This document shows positions 47,631-59,700 of a stretch of 64,000 nt of DNA, piece after piece. The DNA comes from Spinellus fusiger (lineage: Eukaryota > Mucoromycota > Mucoromycetes > Mucorales > Phycomycetaceae), in contig JALLLS010000002.1 in NCBI GenBank assembly GCA_025094145.1, positions 124,001 through 188,000 of the forward strand. Reading direction: 5' to 3'. Made by a program: the position numbers and the translations under genes. Numbering within the stretch: the first letter of the stretch is position 1; the number at the start of each line of letters is the position of its first letter. The notes beneath the pieces were generated by a model that had not been told where the DNA came from, made no database searches, and saw nothing but the letters and a program-made list of their open reading frames with translations.

Positions 47631-47834
47631 ATTCTCTTTCTTAGCATCATTGTCCGCTTCACTACCAATGACTGCTGCTCATTCAGCACGATAGATAGGC
47701 ATTCTGTATTCTATAAAGACAGTCTGTTGGCCCAACTGCCAATGAGAGAAAAGCTCACTCTTTATGATAAGGACTATAGCTGAAGAGACTAGTATTATGA
47801 AAAGACAGTCGATTCTTCACTCTCAGCCTGTCAA
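47631..47834 (+). repeat. 204 bp inverted repeat, left arm
   Basis: Reverse complement of 49268-49471, same length and nearly identical, except that the 13 bp core at 47653-47665 reads the same way on the plus strand in both arms. See the right arm. The two arms enclose the wall-protein gene. Confidence 0.88.
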
Positions 47835-48145
47835 GGAAGTAATTAAATGAGAGATATCGAGTGATTGTTTATGTTTAGCGTCTATTTTATTCTACTCAGG
47901 AATATAATTTTTTGGTAATGGTCGAATTATCAAATTTTTTCTAAAACAATAATGAGACTTTATGCCGCTAAATTCTAACACTCAGCCAAGTAGACCATGA
48001 AGAGGGCTCTAAATATCGAGAATAGAAGAAAGAATAATGTCTATGTTAGTATATCATGTCGTTTTTCTATGTCATTATTATTTAATCGAATAAGTTGTTA
48101 ACCAAGAAAAAGAGTTTTAGTCTATCGGAGAGGTATTCAAAAGAG

Positions 48146-48152
48146 TATAAAA
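48146..48152 (+). promoter_or_regulatory. TATA box of the Ser/Ala-rich wall protein gene
   Basis: TATAAAA lies 67 bp upstream of the ATG at 48219, with a C/T-rich leader (CTTCACTTTTTACTCTTATC). Confidence 0.6.
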
Positions 48153-48218
48153 GTAAGTAACATTCTTCACTTTTTACTCTTATCCACAATTCATATTTTG
48201 TAAAGTTCAATTATCAAC

Positions 48219-48822
48219 ATGCAGTTCAAAACACTCAACATCTTCATTGCCATTGTCTGTGTTGCCGTGGTGAATGCTCAGGGTAGGCTTATTTCATAAG
48301 AGATCAGTAAATTAACACTATTCTCTATAGTTCCTGCTCTCTCGTCTCTTGCATCCAAGTAAGTATCAATAATAATTTCATGTACAACAAATAAATTAAC
48401 CTTTTGTTCATAAAAAAACTACACTCTATAGAATTTCTTCCCTTGAAAACTCGGATAACCCTCAAAAAACATCTTTATTGGCTTCTGCTTCTTCCGCTTA
48501 CAGTCGTATTTCTGCTGCTGTAGCTACAAACAGCGCTACCCAAGACCCTACATCTGCCACCAGTATAGCCTCAAGTGTTGTTTCTAGTGCATCTTCTAGC
48601 ATCACTTCTATTTCTTCCGCTCTTTCTTCCGCCTCTCAGGCCAGCTCTTCTGTTGAAAGCGCCATTAGCTCATTGTCATCAGCAGCCAGCAGTGCGACTG
48701 CAACCCCTACTGTTGTAGCTGCTCCTCCCAACAGTATGGGTACTCAGACTGGCTCAGTTGCATTACAGTTTGCTGTTCTTGGTGCTATTTTCTCTGCAAC
48801 ACTCATCTTTATGACACTCTAA
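48219..48822 (+). CDS. small Ser/Ala-rich secreted protein, probable GPI anchor
   Basis: Three exons. The first encodes a signal peptide (MQFKTLNIFIAIVCVAVVNA). A short second exon gives VPALSSLASK. The third holds ISSLENSDNPQKTSLLAS, about 75 residues rich in Ser, Ala and Thr, then a hydrophobic C-terminus (LQFAVLGAIFSATLIFMTL), as in GPI-anchored wall or surface proteins. Both introns are GT-AG and restore the frame. The Ser/Thr-rich part would be heavily O-mannosylated. It has its own TATA box and lies inside a pair of 204 bp inverted repeats. I do not recognise a named family; the surface location is inferred from both hydrophobic ends. Confidence 0.8.
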
Positions 48823-49267
48823 ACAATCTACTCTATAGAATGTCTGTCATTATTACGATTATTATTATTCAGTTTTTAAATTAAATAAGCCTAATAAGCT
48901 ATGTTGAGTATAATAAAATATTTGAAAAATATTAATGTTTGCTTTATGGTGCTTGGCTAGTTGTAAGATAAAACCAGCAATGCCTAATCTTCTATGATGG
49001 ACATCGTTTTTATCAGTTGTAGTGGATTGATAATACTACCTAACACTACATATTGTAGGCCAATATAAAGGCTATTGTTTTTATTTAGGTTACCATCAAG
49101 AAAAAGACCTGGATTACTCTTCTGTATGGATCAATATGTATATTAGATCCCTTTTCTTTCATTAAAAAACACTAGGCGTCACTTTAATGTAAATATTCAC
49201 AATGTATTTGTACTAAATATTATTGTACACTTATAAACTATGCTCTGCATTTTATCCACTGCTTTAA
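48823..49267. other. intergenic DNA between wall-protein gene and right repeat arm
   Basis: AT-rich, with no gene or RNA seen. Confidence 0.5.
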
Positions 49268-49471
49268 TTGACAGGCTGAGAGTGAAGAATCGACTGTCTT
49301 TTCATGATACTAGTCTCTTCAGCTATAGTCCTTATCATAAAGAGTGAGCTTTTCTCTCATTGGCAGTTGGGCCAACAGACTGTCTTTATAGAATACAGAA
49401 TGCCTATCTATCGTGCTGAATGAGCAGCAGTCACTGTCCACTTCACTACCAATGATGCTAAGAAAGAGAAT
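49268..49471 (-). repeat. 204 bp inverted repeat, right arm
   Basis: Inverted copy of 47631-47834. Core at 49437-49449 (TCCACTTCACTAC) flanked by CACTG and CAATG; the left arm has TCCGCTTCACTAC flanked by CATTG and CAATG. All else is inverted between arms, but this core is not. Confidence 0.88.
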
Positions 49472-49782
49472 CCATGGCTATACCTGTGATTTTCAATAGT
49501 CACTCAAATATCAGACTTCTTTGTCTATATCTCCATGAGAAGTTATTCTATAGAAATTCTCGTTAATAAGATTCTAACAATAGAAAAAGAAAGCTAAAGA
49601 CATTTCTATCCAATGACAACTAAAGGAATGTCTTTGCATGAATTTATTTTTAAAAAGAGAAATACCAACGAATAGAAAATCAAGCCAAGTTCTAGTCACA
49701 TGATCCACATGTCAAACTGAATCCCCACTATCGGTCTTTTGAATAAGATGACTCACTGTGCAAAAGTGTATTCTTCTGCTTT

Positions 49783-51267
49783 ATGATTTACAAAAACCAA
49801 CAAAATAGCCGTCGCTCCAACGACTCGTCGCTTACAGTCGTCATAAAAGTGGGAACAACCTCCATCTGTGATGAAAAAACACATTTTCCATTATTGTCCA
49901 GTCTTTCTCTTCTTGTAGAGGCTGTCTTGAAGCTAAAAAGCCATGGTCATCGCGTAGTGATAGTGACAAGTGCAGCTGTTGGCACTGGTTTAAGACGTCT
50001 GAATATTTCTGAAAAGCCTTCTAAATTAACTGCTAGACAGGTACAAGGGCTATTGTCTTATTCTTTATAACTAACAATAGTCTATACTTCTTTTTAGGCA
50101 GTAGCTGCAGTGGGTCAAGTTAGGCTAATGGCCCTCTATGATAACCTATTTGGTCAATTCCGTCAGCCTATTGCTCAGCTTCTATTGACAAAGAATGATT
50201 TAGCAGATGTAAGATAGTGTGTAGAGTGGTTGTCTTTTATTCTTTATTCTTTACTCTTTATTCTTTATTTATTTATTTAAAAAAGTGTGTCTAATGTAAT
50301 CTATAAGCGCTCCCAATATTTGAATGCTGTGGGTTGTCTTGAAGAGCTGTTAGATATGGATGTAGTCCCTATTGTTAATGAAAACGACACTATCTCTACC
50401 CAGGTAAGGAAGCCTATAGATGTTCCTGTCAATGGATTTCTTCGGGGCAAATATCTAATAGAATCCAGGGTATTCGCTTTGGAGACAATGACACACTCTC
50501 TGCTATTACAGCAGGAATGATCAAGGCAGACTATTTGTTTCTATTGACAGATGTCGACTGTCTTTATACAGATAATCCACGCAATAACCCAGACGCAAAA
50601 CCTGTCCATGTATGCGACAATATCCACCTCTTGAGAGAAACAAGTAATTAGACTGTGTTTAACATCAATCTCTTATAAGCAAACAATAGTCTCTATTAGC
50701 ACAAGTGGCTCCATGTTGGGTACAGGTGGTATGGAAACAAAGCTGGTGGCTGCTGATCTGGCTACTGCTGCTGGCGTCACTACTATCATCACTCATGGCG
50801 CTAAACCCTTTAACATCCTAAAGATCATTGAATCTGATGGCACTCTGCCTGAGAATAACTCAGTTCCTCTTAATACTCGATTCATTGCAAAAAACAATCC
50901 ATTGATTGATCATAAGTGGTGGATTCTACATGGCCTTCATACAGCAGGAAGTATTGTCATAGATGAAGGCGCTGCAAAAGCAGTAACATCATCTCTCCGC
51001 TCTAGTCTGTTTGCAGCAGGCATTGTGGAAGTCAAAGGAAACTTTGTAGCCCAGCAAGCAGTTCAGATTGTGTTTAGGAAATCAGTGGAAGGTGGTGATT
51101 CTATTGACACCATCATTGGAAAGGGTCTTGTGAACTACTCAAGCATTGAGATATCAAGAATCCAAAGATGCAAGAGTCATGAGATCGTTGATATACTTGG
51201 CTATGTAAATTCTGAATGCGTTATCAATCGATCCAACTTGGTCAGAGTAGTTGACGCTGTATGTTGA
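49783..51267 (+). CDS. PRO1: glutamate 5-kinase (first step of proline synthesis)
   Basis: Spliced gene of about five exons. Exon 1 (from 49783) has [17 protein letters not shown] (ATP site, amino-acid kinase fold) and [12 protein letters not shown]. Later exons give [78 protein letters not shown], and [20 protein letters not shown]. The last 80 residues form a PUA domain ([27 protein letters not shown]). It phosphorylates glutamate at the gamma-carboxyl, feeding glutamate-5-semialdehyde and proline. The ATP- and glutamate-binding motifs look intact, and the PUA domain matches the long fungal/bacterial ProB form. It is not fused to a reductase. Confidence 0.93.
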
Positions 51268-52530
51268 GTCTGGTCTAAATACTTTTGCTATAATAAAACA
51301 TTGACTCCTACCGATATTCTGTACAAAGGATGATATGGTAATAGTACGTCTCAAATAAAATACTGGATTTGGAATTAAACATTACTTAATAGTCTGTTGG
51401 ATACATTATAAAATAGAGAGTGAGGGAGAGGAGGAAAATGGTCTGCTTTATCATCTGAGGATACTACATTAAAATTAAGCCATTTATCAAACAAAATAAT
51501 AGAAATTTATATAAGATAACAAGTTAAGACCATCTCCCTCTTTATTATAGTTTAAAGGTGTGTGGCTGCATGTACATATTGAACAGTATCAAAGTAGTCT
51601 ATTATGCTTGCAAGGTGGGTAGATGATTCCTCTCTTGACACTATTTAAAGACTTATCAACTACATTAAAGAGGTTCTATTTCATTTTTCAACAAAATTAG
51701 TCTACATGAGAAATGGGGAGTAGTGGCAGAAAATAAGTCTTCTTTCTAGTTCTTGTTATCCCTTTTATTTGAATCGTTTAATATTCTTAATGTAAAAGTA
51801 CAAAAGCAGTATTATCATAGCGTGCCATTGCCACATAATGACACAAAAATAAAAATAAAAATAAAAGAATAAAAAATGAGATGGATTCACTGTGTTAAAA
51901 GGAGTCTGTCATTAGCACTAAATCTTCTAGTATAATCCCCTTATCGATTCTGACCTCCTTCCAAAGACTGCCCCTATAGCAGGTGTCTACTGTACTGCTG
52001 TCATACACCTTTACCATTTGCAACAGTACTGCCCTTGCCCCTTCTCTCTCTCCGTAGAGCAAATGCCCCTTTGCCTGTAGAGATGCTTTATCATTTCTAT
52101 TGTCTTGCTTTTCCTTGTCTTTTTGTTTCGGTTTTTTGTTTTGTTTCCTTTTGATGTTCTTGTTCTTGTTCTTTTTATACTAGAAAACTACTAAAAAAAA
52201 AGAAGAGAAATAGACTAACCAATATCATTCTCTTGTCTGGTGTGCTAATACGGCTATTACCATTACTGCTACTACCATTACTATTACTACCACTATTACC
52301 ATTACTATTAATATTACTACCACTATTACTACTATACTTTACTCTTCTTCTGTTCAAGGTATTATTCATATCAAGTCTTTTTTGTTTTGTTTTGTTTTGT
52401 TTGTTTGTTTGTTTGTTCCACTATCTCATCAGACGTATCAGACTTACCAAAATCATCCAATTCATCATAGGGCCAAGTAATTCTTTTGTATTGTTATAAT
52501 TAGTAATACTGTTGTGACGAAGTACTCTCT
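51268..52530. other. intergenic DNA with microsatellites
   Basis: Includes AAATAAA repeats (about 51845-51875), a TTG/TTTTG run and an (ATTACC/ACTATT)n trinucleotide-type tract (about 52250-52335). Frames over these are artefacts. No gene is supported. Confidence 0.5.
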
Positions 52531-54822
52531 ATGATATTGTCTTCTGTGGGATGCTGTTTTGTTCGCAAACGCCGTCTACGCTCAAAAACGTTTGACAGTG
52601 TAGATACTGTCCGGGAAGATCCTCTTAAACCACTGAAAGGCCATCTAATACAAACAGATCCAAGCATAAGCATAGACACAGCCAATACTGTAGGAATATC
52701 GAGTCCTGGATCGGAGAAATATTTTACTTCAGAGCTCTCTTCTCCAAAACTACATGAGACAAAACTCACATTGCCCCTTCTGCCGCCTTCTACCTCTTTG
52801 TTTTCAGACAAAATGGAGCTCAACTCTGACGAAGCCTTGGAGCTATACAGTAACTGTATGATAGCTAGCCAGGAGGTGGCAGAATCAAAGCAGGAGCGTG
52901 GTTTTGTTTCTATTGAATTCGAGAGGATCCAACAAAAGGCAGCAACGATAAAGAACACACTTCATCAATCTATCCGTCGTCAAAAGTCATTAAAGCTCTC
53001 TACAGATGTCCACCACCTATTTTCCTCTAGTGAAGACCCTCTCTCTCCTCCTATCAATGCCTCTCTCTACCCACAGAGAATTATAGAGACAAAGTCCAGA
53101 GATGTATTGCCAAAGTCCCCCATAGAAGGTGCTTCGGCAGTGGAGTCTCTTGCTGTTCGTTCACAAATCAAACCATTCAACACTTTTAGTATCAGGTCCA
53201 CACCACCCGAAGACTGGGTCTCTAGTCCAGTAAGTATAAAAAGCCAACACATGCCAAGTGAAGAAAAGAAAGACCAAGATGGCTGTGATTTGGCTGACAC
53301 TCCTCTCAAGGAAGTTACTGCTGTTCATGCTGCTCGGCGTGTGATTCGATCTGCCTCTAGGAAAATGAAAACACGCTCTGTACTTATCAACGAAGATGCT
53401 GTTACCATCATGTTTTCCCAGCCTTTGGAAGAATTGAAAAAAGAAGGCACAACTTCTCGTATACCACCCATTCCAAAGACAGAGGAATCCAACTATTATG
53501 CAAGCGTACGGAGCCGTGACCCAACCACACTTGAAAATATTACTATTACGTCTGGGTCTGTCAGACGTTTGGTCCGAGATAGTATTGTAACAGAAGGAAG
53601 AGCAACTGTATCGGCAGGTGTCTGCAGAAGCCCCAATCCGGGTGCTCGGGAGATTGCTAATTGGTGGCATAAGGAAGCAGAAGAGGCCCAGACCCATAGA
53701 GAGGAGGAGGAGAAAGAGCCCTCCATGTCAGTTGCAGGTTTATCTCGTCTTGCACCTCCTGTGGGAACATATTCAGCCGCCTCCAAGACACTAGCGGTTC
53801 GAGACATGCACATCCTTAGTAATAAGGGAGAAGGTGTCACGCGTAGTGGTTCTAAACGAGCCAGCACCTTGGGCCGTAGCTCACAAAAGCCGCCTGCGAG
53901 TCTTAATGGTGTAAAGTCCCTTAAGAACCTGTTTGAGTCCCCTTCTAAAACCGTGAGCCATCAGAAACCTCCATTGTCCCAACGACCTGTATCACTGTGG
54001 GGTGAGAGGAAACAGAATGCCTCTTATCCTCCAGAGATCTGCTCTGAAACAGAAACACAAGCATTGGACTCTGCTAAATATGCAATCACAGATCAAGATA
54101 TGGCAATGCGGGCCAATGATTATGCAACAAAAGAAAAGCCTACTGGATCCAAGAGGGGAAGTGGCTCTGTTTCTGCAAAGAAAGGAGGTGAAATAGCCAC
54201 CCTCCGTCGTATGCTACAGTCTACCTGGACAAGTAGCATGAATGGGAGTGAATCTACTACAAGCATCCATTCAGAAAGGAGCAGTGCTTCCCAAGCCTAT
54301 GCAGACTCAGCACACTTTGTTTCAGTGCGAGGACAGTCAATACAGCGACCTAGTGTGACCCATGCCTTTTCAGAAGACGGACAGACTTCTCTCTACAAAA
54401 ATGAATCCACTAGGGACATGTATGTTCGTGGTTTATCGGATACTCTTGACCCAACACATCAACACCCTGTGAAAGATGGTTTTCCTGGGATGCCACGAGT
54501 GACTTCAAATAATGCGGCCCAGACATGGAGTGGAAGGGCTCACAAGAACAGATCTGGGCCTAGTCAATGTGCACCCATTGCAGAAGTGTCACGTGCCTTG
54601 GAGGCTACAAGTATTGGTCGTTCCAAGGGACGAAAAGCCATTTATAATACTCTGCGTACAGGATCCCAACAGAGAGGAAGTATTCCCTGGAATAGTCCGG
54701 AAGAGATAGGTGTTACAAGTCAAGTCGAAGAAGCTGGGTGCTACACAGGTGCGCCTAATGTCCGTTCTTCAGCTACTGCCTCTGAGAGGTCTTCTTGGGC
54801 TACAATTAGACCTATGAGTTAG
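52531..54822 (+). CDS. large disordered protein of unknown function
   Basis: Single exon of 763 aa with no known domain that I recognise. It is rich in Ser, Thr, Pro, Lys and Arg throughout. The N-terminus has a Cys pair next to basic residues (MILSSVGCCFVRKRRLRSK), which could be lipid-modified and bind membranes. Two patches look more ordered: EKMELNSDEALELYSNCMI-type sequence near residue 95, and REIANWWHKEAEEAQTH near residue 375. Many SR and RxxS sites suggest phosphorylation. The long uninterrupted frame and coherent codon use support a real gene. It sits about 1.9 kb upstream of the myosin gene in the same orientation; no functional link is claimed. Confidence 0.75.
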   Translation: MILSSVGCCFVRKRRLRSKTFDSVDTVREDPLKPLKGHLIQTDPSISIDTANTVGISSPGSEKYFTSELSSPKLHETKLTLPLLPPSTSLFSDKMELNSDEALELYSNCMIASQEVAESKQERGFVSIEFERIQQKAATIKNTLHQSIRRQKSLKLSTDVHHLFSSSEDPLSPPINASLYPQRIIETKSRDVLPKSPIEGASAVESLAVRSQIKPFNTFSIRSTPPEDWVSSPVSIKSQHMPSEEKKDQDGCDLADTPLKEVTAVHAARRVIRSASRKMKTRSVLINEDAVTIMFSQPLEELKKEGTTSRIPPIPKTEESNYYASVRSRDPTTLENITITSGSVRRLVRDSIVTEGRATVSAGVCRSPNPGAREIANWWHKEAEEAQTHREEEEKEPSMSVAGLSRLAPPVGTYSAASKTLAVRDMHILSNKGEGVTRSGSKRASTLGRSSQKPPASLNGVKSLKNLFESPSKTVSHQKPPLSQRPVSLWGERKQNASYPPEICSETETQALDSAKYAITDQDMAMRANDYATKEKPTGSKRGSGSVSAKKGGEIATLRRMLQSTWTSSMNGSESTTSIHSERSSASQAYADSAHFVSVRGQSIQRPSVTHAFSEDGQTSLYKNESTRDMYVRGLSDTLDPTHQHPVKDGFPGMPRVTSNNAAQTWSGRAHKNRSGPSQCAPIAEVSRALEATSIGRSKGRKAIYNTLRTGSQQRGSIPWNSPEEIGVTSQVEEAGCYTGAPNVRSSATASERSSWATIRPMS

Positions 54823-54904
54823 AACTATTTTATAGAAGCTAAATGTCTTTATTGTTGATCTCCTTGCCTCGCCTTTTCTTTCTCGATATTTCCCATTCTC
54901 TTTC

Positions 54905-55022
54905 ATTCCCTACCTGTCTACCTGCCTGCCTGACTGCCTACCTACCTGCCTACCTGCCTACCTATCTACCTGTCTACCTATCTACCTGTCTACCTACCTG
55001 CCTACCTACCCACCCACCCACC
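54905..55022. repeat. (CCTA/CCTG)n tetranucleotide tract
   Basis: Tandem CCTAC/CCTGC/TCTA units over about 120 bp, just downstream of the stop codon at 54822. Confidence 0.8.
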
Positions 55023-55029
55023 TATCTAT

Positions 55030-56714
55030 ATAAAATATCAAGACATAGAATTGTATGTGTTCAATCTAAAGAATAGGCAACTCAAATAAAATTGTTTTAT
55101 TCTAACAAGTGTATATTATTTGTGTCTTGGTGCATAGAGTGGTTGCAGTTGGAGGACATATGTCTATCTGTATGTACTCTGTTGATACTTTAGAAAAGAG
55201 AAAGAGACAGTCTTGGTCTATTCTTTCGATGCCTACACAAGGAATAGGCGGTCCTTTATGAAGGTGTGTTAATGATTAAAATAGACACAAATGCTGCTAA
55301 AAAAGAAAAAAGAACACTGGAGACACTCCGTCTTTTTCGTTGTGAGTTTATTGAGGCAGTTCTTACTACTGCTATTGAATAGATACATATGGTGTTCACT
55401 CCCCTTACAGGTAGGACTTTGGTTTTCTATCCTTAATACTGTATGCACATAATAGTTGTGGGTTTCTTTTTAACGATACATATCTTTATTTTTTTCTTCT
55501 TTCTTTTCTCTTTAAAATTCAAGCGTGCCTCTCCTTCACTGCACTGTGTTTTATACTACACTTTATACTACACTTTATACTACTTTTTATTCTTTGTATG
55601 TCTTCTCCAAGGGCAGATACTAGTCATTATAATGAATTGCAAGAATAGATAGACTCTTTTGCCAATAACATTCACCAGCTGACAGTCTGTTCTATAGAAT
55701 AAGAACCATGTCTTCTATTTGTATGTATCCTACTGCAGAGCCATGACAGCTTATTTATATTTAAATAACAGGGAGTTCTGTAGTGATGTTTATGAGTATT
55801 AGGATTTCCTTATCACTTTGCTCAATGTGTTGAATGTGCTGCTATTGACTATTGCTTGGGACTGACATATAGAGTGTCCGAACAGAGTCACGAGGCAAGA
55901 GAGTGCATACTAGAAAACGTACCACAGGAATATCTGCGTAAGGCTAAAATAAATAAAGTAACCAACCAGTTCCAAAGCACCTGAGCTCCTTGCAATGGTG
56001 GCTGTTGGGCTGTTTTAGCTCTCCGAAGCTGAAAGAAATGAAAACATTGTGTGACCTACTTAGATAAAGTATACCTAAACGCCTCTCATAAAAAACATAG
56101 CCTTAAAGTGAGTTCACTGGCAGGAACTGGAATCTATCTGCCAATCACTTGAACTCGACAGAATCCCATGCCATCTAAACGCATAGCTCACTACGGGTTT
56201 ATTGACTTGTCCTAGAGTCATAAAAGATGCAATGATGAAGAGGGAAAAGAAGAAGAAAAAAGAAGGAAGGGACGATCCTAAACGCAGTTGAAAATAAATA
56301 AATAAATAAACTTAAAACTGTTCTCTTTATTATTCTCTTATTTCTTGTTCTGTTGGCTATGCACTTTAGGGTGCTTCATAGCAAAGCACCTGTTTGAGTT
56401 TGTATGCCTGGTCACTTTGAGTAACTCCAAAATGTCACACTGTCCATGTTGGCTGTGATCTATTCTTTGACTCCCCGAAGCAGAGTCAATGGAAGTAGCT
56501 AGTGTTTAGCCCTACTGCCTCTTTTTCCTCTTCTTCCTCCTCCTCCTCTTTCTTTTCTTTTCTTTCTTCTGCACCCAATTTCTTCTGTTAATAAGAAAGG
56601 AACACTCTTTCACTTGACTCTACTCTGCTGTCCATAGAACACATATCTATAGAGAAATCTGTCTATTATCTGTCTATCCATTTGTCTCTCTAAAAAGAAG
56701 GATTAGAGCTCACT
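55030..56714. other. intergenic DNA upstream of the myosin gene
   Basis: No gene is supported. A C/T-rich stretch (56520-56575) and the sequence just before 56715 may be promoter and leader of the myosin gene; no clear TATA box was found. Confidence 0.45.
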
Positions 56715-59700
56715 ATGGCAGTCATTACTAGTGCTCAGCAGTCTGTAGAAATATATACAAAGGGAACCAAGGCTTGGTTCGAAGACAAGCGAGAGGCTTG
56801 GGTGTCAGCTACTTGCTTATCCAACACAGTCAATGATCAGTCTGTACGCCTTGTGTTCCAGAGCGACAATGAAGACGAAAAGGTAAATGAAAATAGGTTC
56901 AGTTTGAAAAATATGCATTATTTATGTCCTTCTTCTATTTCTGTTGTATCAGGAATATGTCTTTGAAGCCACTTGGGCAGATATTGAAAAGACGGCAGGG
57001 TCAAAACTACCACCCCTTCGAAATCCACCCAAGATGGAGGCTACGGATGATCTGACGAATCTAAGTTATTTGAATGAACCTGCAGGTAAATAAATAGATA
57101 GACAGAGTGGATAAATAGATGTCCCTACACCATGAATACTAACTTTTGGTCTACCAATCCAAGTAATGAATACCATCCGTACGCGTTACCTACAGCATCT
57201 CATCTACACCTATTCTGGCATTGTACTAATTGCCATGAACCCATTTGACCGTTTGGCACTGTACGACCCGGATATTGTCCAACAGTACTCCGGAAGAAGG
57301 CGGGGAGAATTGGAACCACATCTGTTTGCCATTGCTGAGGATGCCTACCGATGTATGATCCGAGAAAAGACGAACCAGACCATTGTTGTTTCTGGTGAGA
57401 GGTGAGTTACTAGAAGAAATAGAAATTAGGCTGGGAAGATTAAATACTCTCCATGCAGTGGTGCTGGTAAGACAGTGAGTGCCAAATACATCATGCGGTA
57501 CTTTGCCATGGCCGATGATCAAGATACAAAAGCGAGAAAGAAGAAGTCAGATGGAGGAATGACAGAAGTAGAAGAACAGATCCTTGGTAAGCAACCGATA
57601 GAAATGCATAGGCATCCCAGTGTTCTGACTCCTACGATGGAATAGCCACCAACCCCATTATGGAGGCCTTTGGTAATGCCAAAACCACCAGAAACGATAA
57701 CAGTTCTCGGTTTGGTAAATACATTGAGATCCAGTTTGATAATGGTGCCAATATTATTGGAGCAAAGATCAGAACCTATTTGCTTGAGCGCTCTCGATTG
57801 ATATTCCAACCAGAAACAGAGAGAAACTACCACATATTTTATCAGGTAAGGAGTGTTGGGTGTGTAGATCTTTATGAGTCACTGACTCATAAGACTTGTA
57901 GCTGTGTGCGGGTGCACCTTCATCAGAAAAAAGAGAACTTGGGCTAGGAGACTTCTCCAACTTTCATTACTTGAATCAGAGCGGTACAGGCACAGTCCTT
58001 GGCATGGATGATGCAGCAGAATTCGAAGTAACTCAAAGAGCACTCTCTACGATTGGTGTTTCTGTTCAGTTGCAATGGAAGATATTTAGACTGCTGGCTG
58101 CCTTGTTGCATCTTGGCGATATTCAAGTGACAGGACGTGGGGATGCTATGCTCTCTGAAAGTGATCCTGCACTACTCACTGCTACTCGTCTACTTGGGAT
58201 TGATCATAATGAGTTCAGAAAGTGGATTATTCGTAAACAGATTATTACTCGTAATGAGAAGATTGTCACCAACCTCAGCCCAACTCAAGCTGCAGTAGTC
58301 AAAGACTCGGTGGCTAAATACATCTATGCCAATCTCTTTGACTGGCTTGTCAATATCATCAATGATAGTCTATCTTGTCCAGACGATAGCAATGTGTGCA
58401 ACTTTATTGGTGTTTTGGATATTTATGGATTTGAACACTTTAAAAAGAACTCTTTTGAGCAGTTTTGTATCAATTATGCCAATGAAAAGCTACAACAACA
58501 AGTAAGTGTGTTTGTAATTTATTTATACTCACCATTGTAGTTCAACCAACATGTATTCAAACTCGAGCAAGAAGAGTACATTCAGGAGAAAATCAACTGG
58601 ACATTTATTGAGTTTAGTGACAATCAGAAATGTATCGAATTGATTGAGGCCAAGATGGGTGTTCTCTCACTGTTAGATGAGGTGAGTTTTGCTAGGCATA
58701 GAATAAAATAAGGCTCATTCATCTGTATACAGGAATCTCGCCTTCCTTCTGGAACAGATCAAGGCTTTATCCAGAAGCTTTACTCCAACTTTGATAATGC
58801 TGCCTTTCGAAAAGTATTCAAAAAGCCTCGATTCTCCAATACTGCATTTACAATTGCTCATTATGCACATGATGTCGAATATGAGGCAGAAAACTTCTTG
58901 GATAAAAACAAAGATACCGTGCCTGATGAACACCTGACATTATTACAAACATCTGAATTCGACTATCTTAAAGAAATTATGGAGAAGGCAGCATTAAATC
59001 AACCAGTACCTACTGTAAGAGATACTGTGGATAGACAGAAACAAAGGAACAAACTTTTGTATTTACTCTTTTGTATGGACATAGCCAGAAGCCAGCAAAC
59101 GCCTAAGCATGACATCTAGAAAACCAACGTTGGGATCAATATTTAAGGTAGGCCCAAACAAATAATGCAGTCTGAATGTTAAATAACTCTATTGTTGTTT
59201 GTAAATAATAGCTTTCGCTTATTAACCTGATGGACACTATTGGCAATACAAATGTCCATTACATCCGTTGTATTAAACCAAATGAAGCCAAGGTTGCTTG
59301 GGAGTTTGATCCCAACATGGTGCTTTCACAGTTACGTGCATGTGGTGTACTGGAGACGATTAGGATCAGCTGTGCTGGTTATCCTTCAAGATGGTCCTAT
59401 GAAGAATTTGCTGATCGTTACTATGCACTTGTTTCTTCCAAGCATTGGGATCCAAGGATGAAGCCAGAAGTTGAAAAACTCTGTTTTATCATCTTAGAGA
59501 CATCTATCAAAGATGTTTCAATGTACCAAGCAGGTATTTCAAAGATCTTCTTCCGGGCTGGTCAAGTAAGTTGAATAGCACACATGGTGTATTATTGTAT
59601 AGCACTATATCCCATATGCTATTTATTTATTTTTTAAAAAAAAAAGCTTGCCTATCTTGAAAAGCTACGCACTGATAGATTCAATGAATGCGCTGTCCTG

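Noticed and set aside
52233..52499. 88-aa Leu-rich plus-strand frame
   Set aside because: Lies on ATTACC/ACTATT and TTTG repeats.
54843..55076. 77-aa plus-strand frame after the orphan gene
   Set aside because: Built on the CCTA/CCTG repeat, with no independent coding signal.
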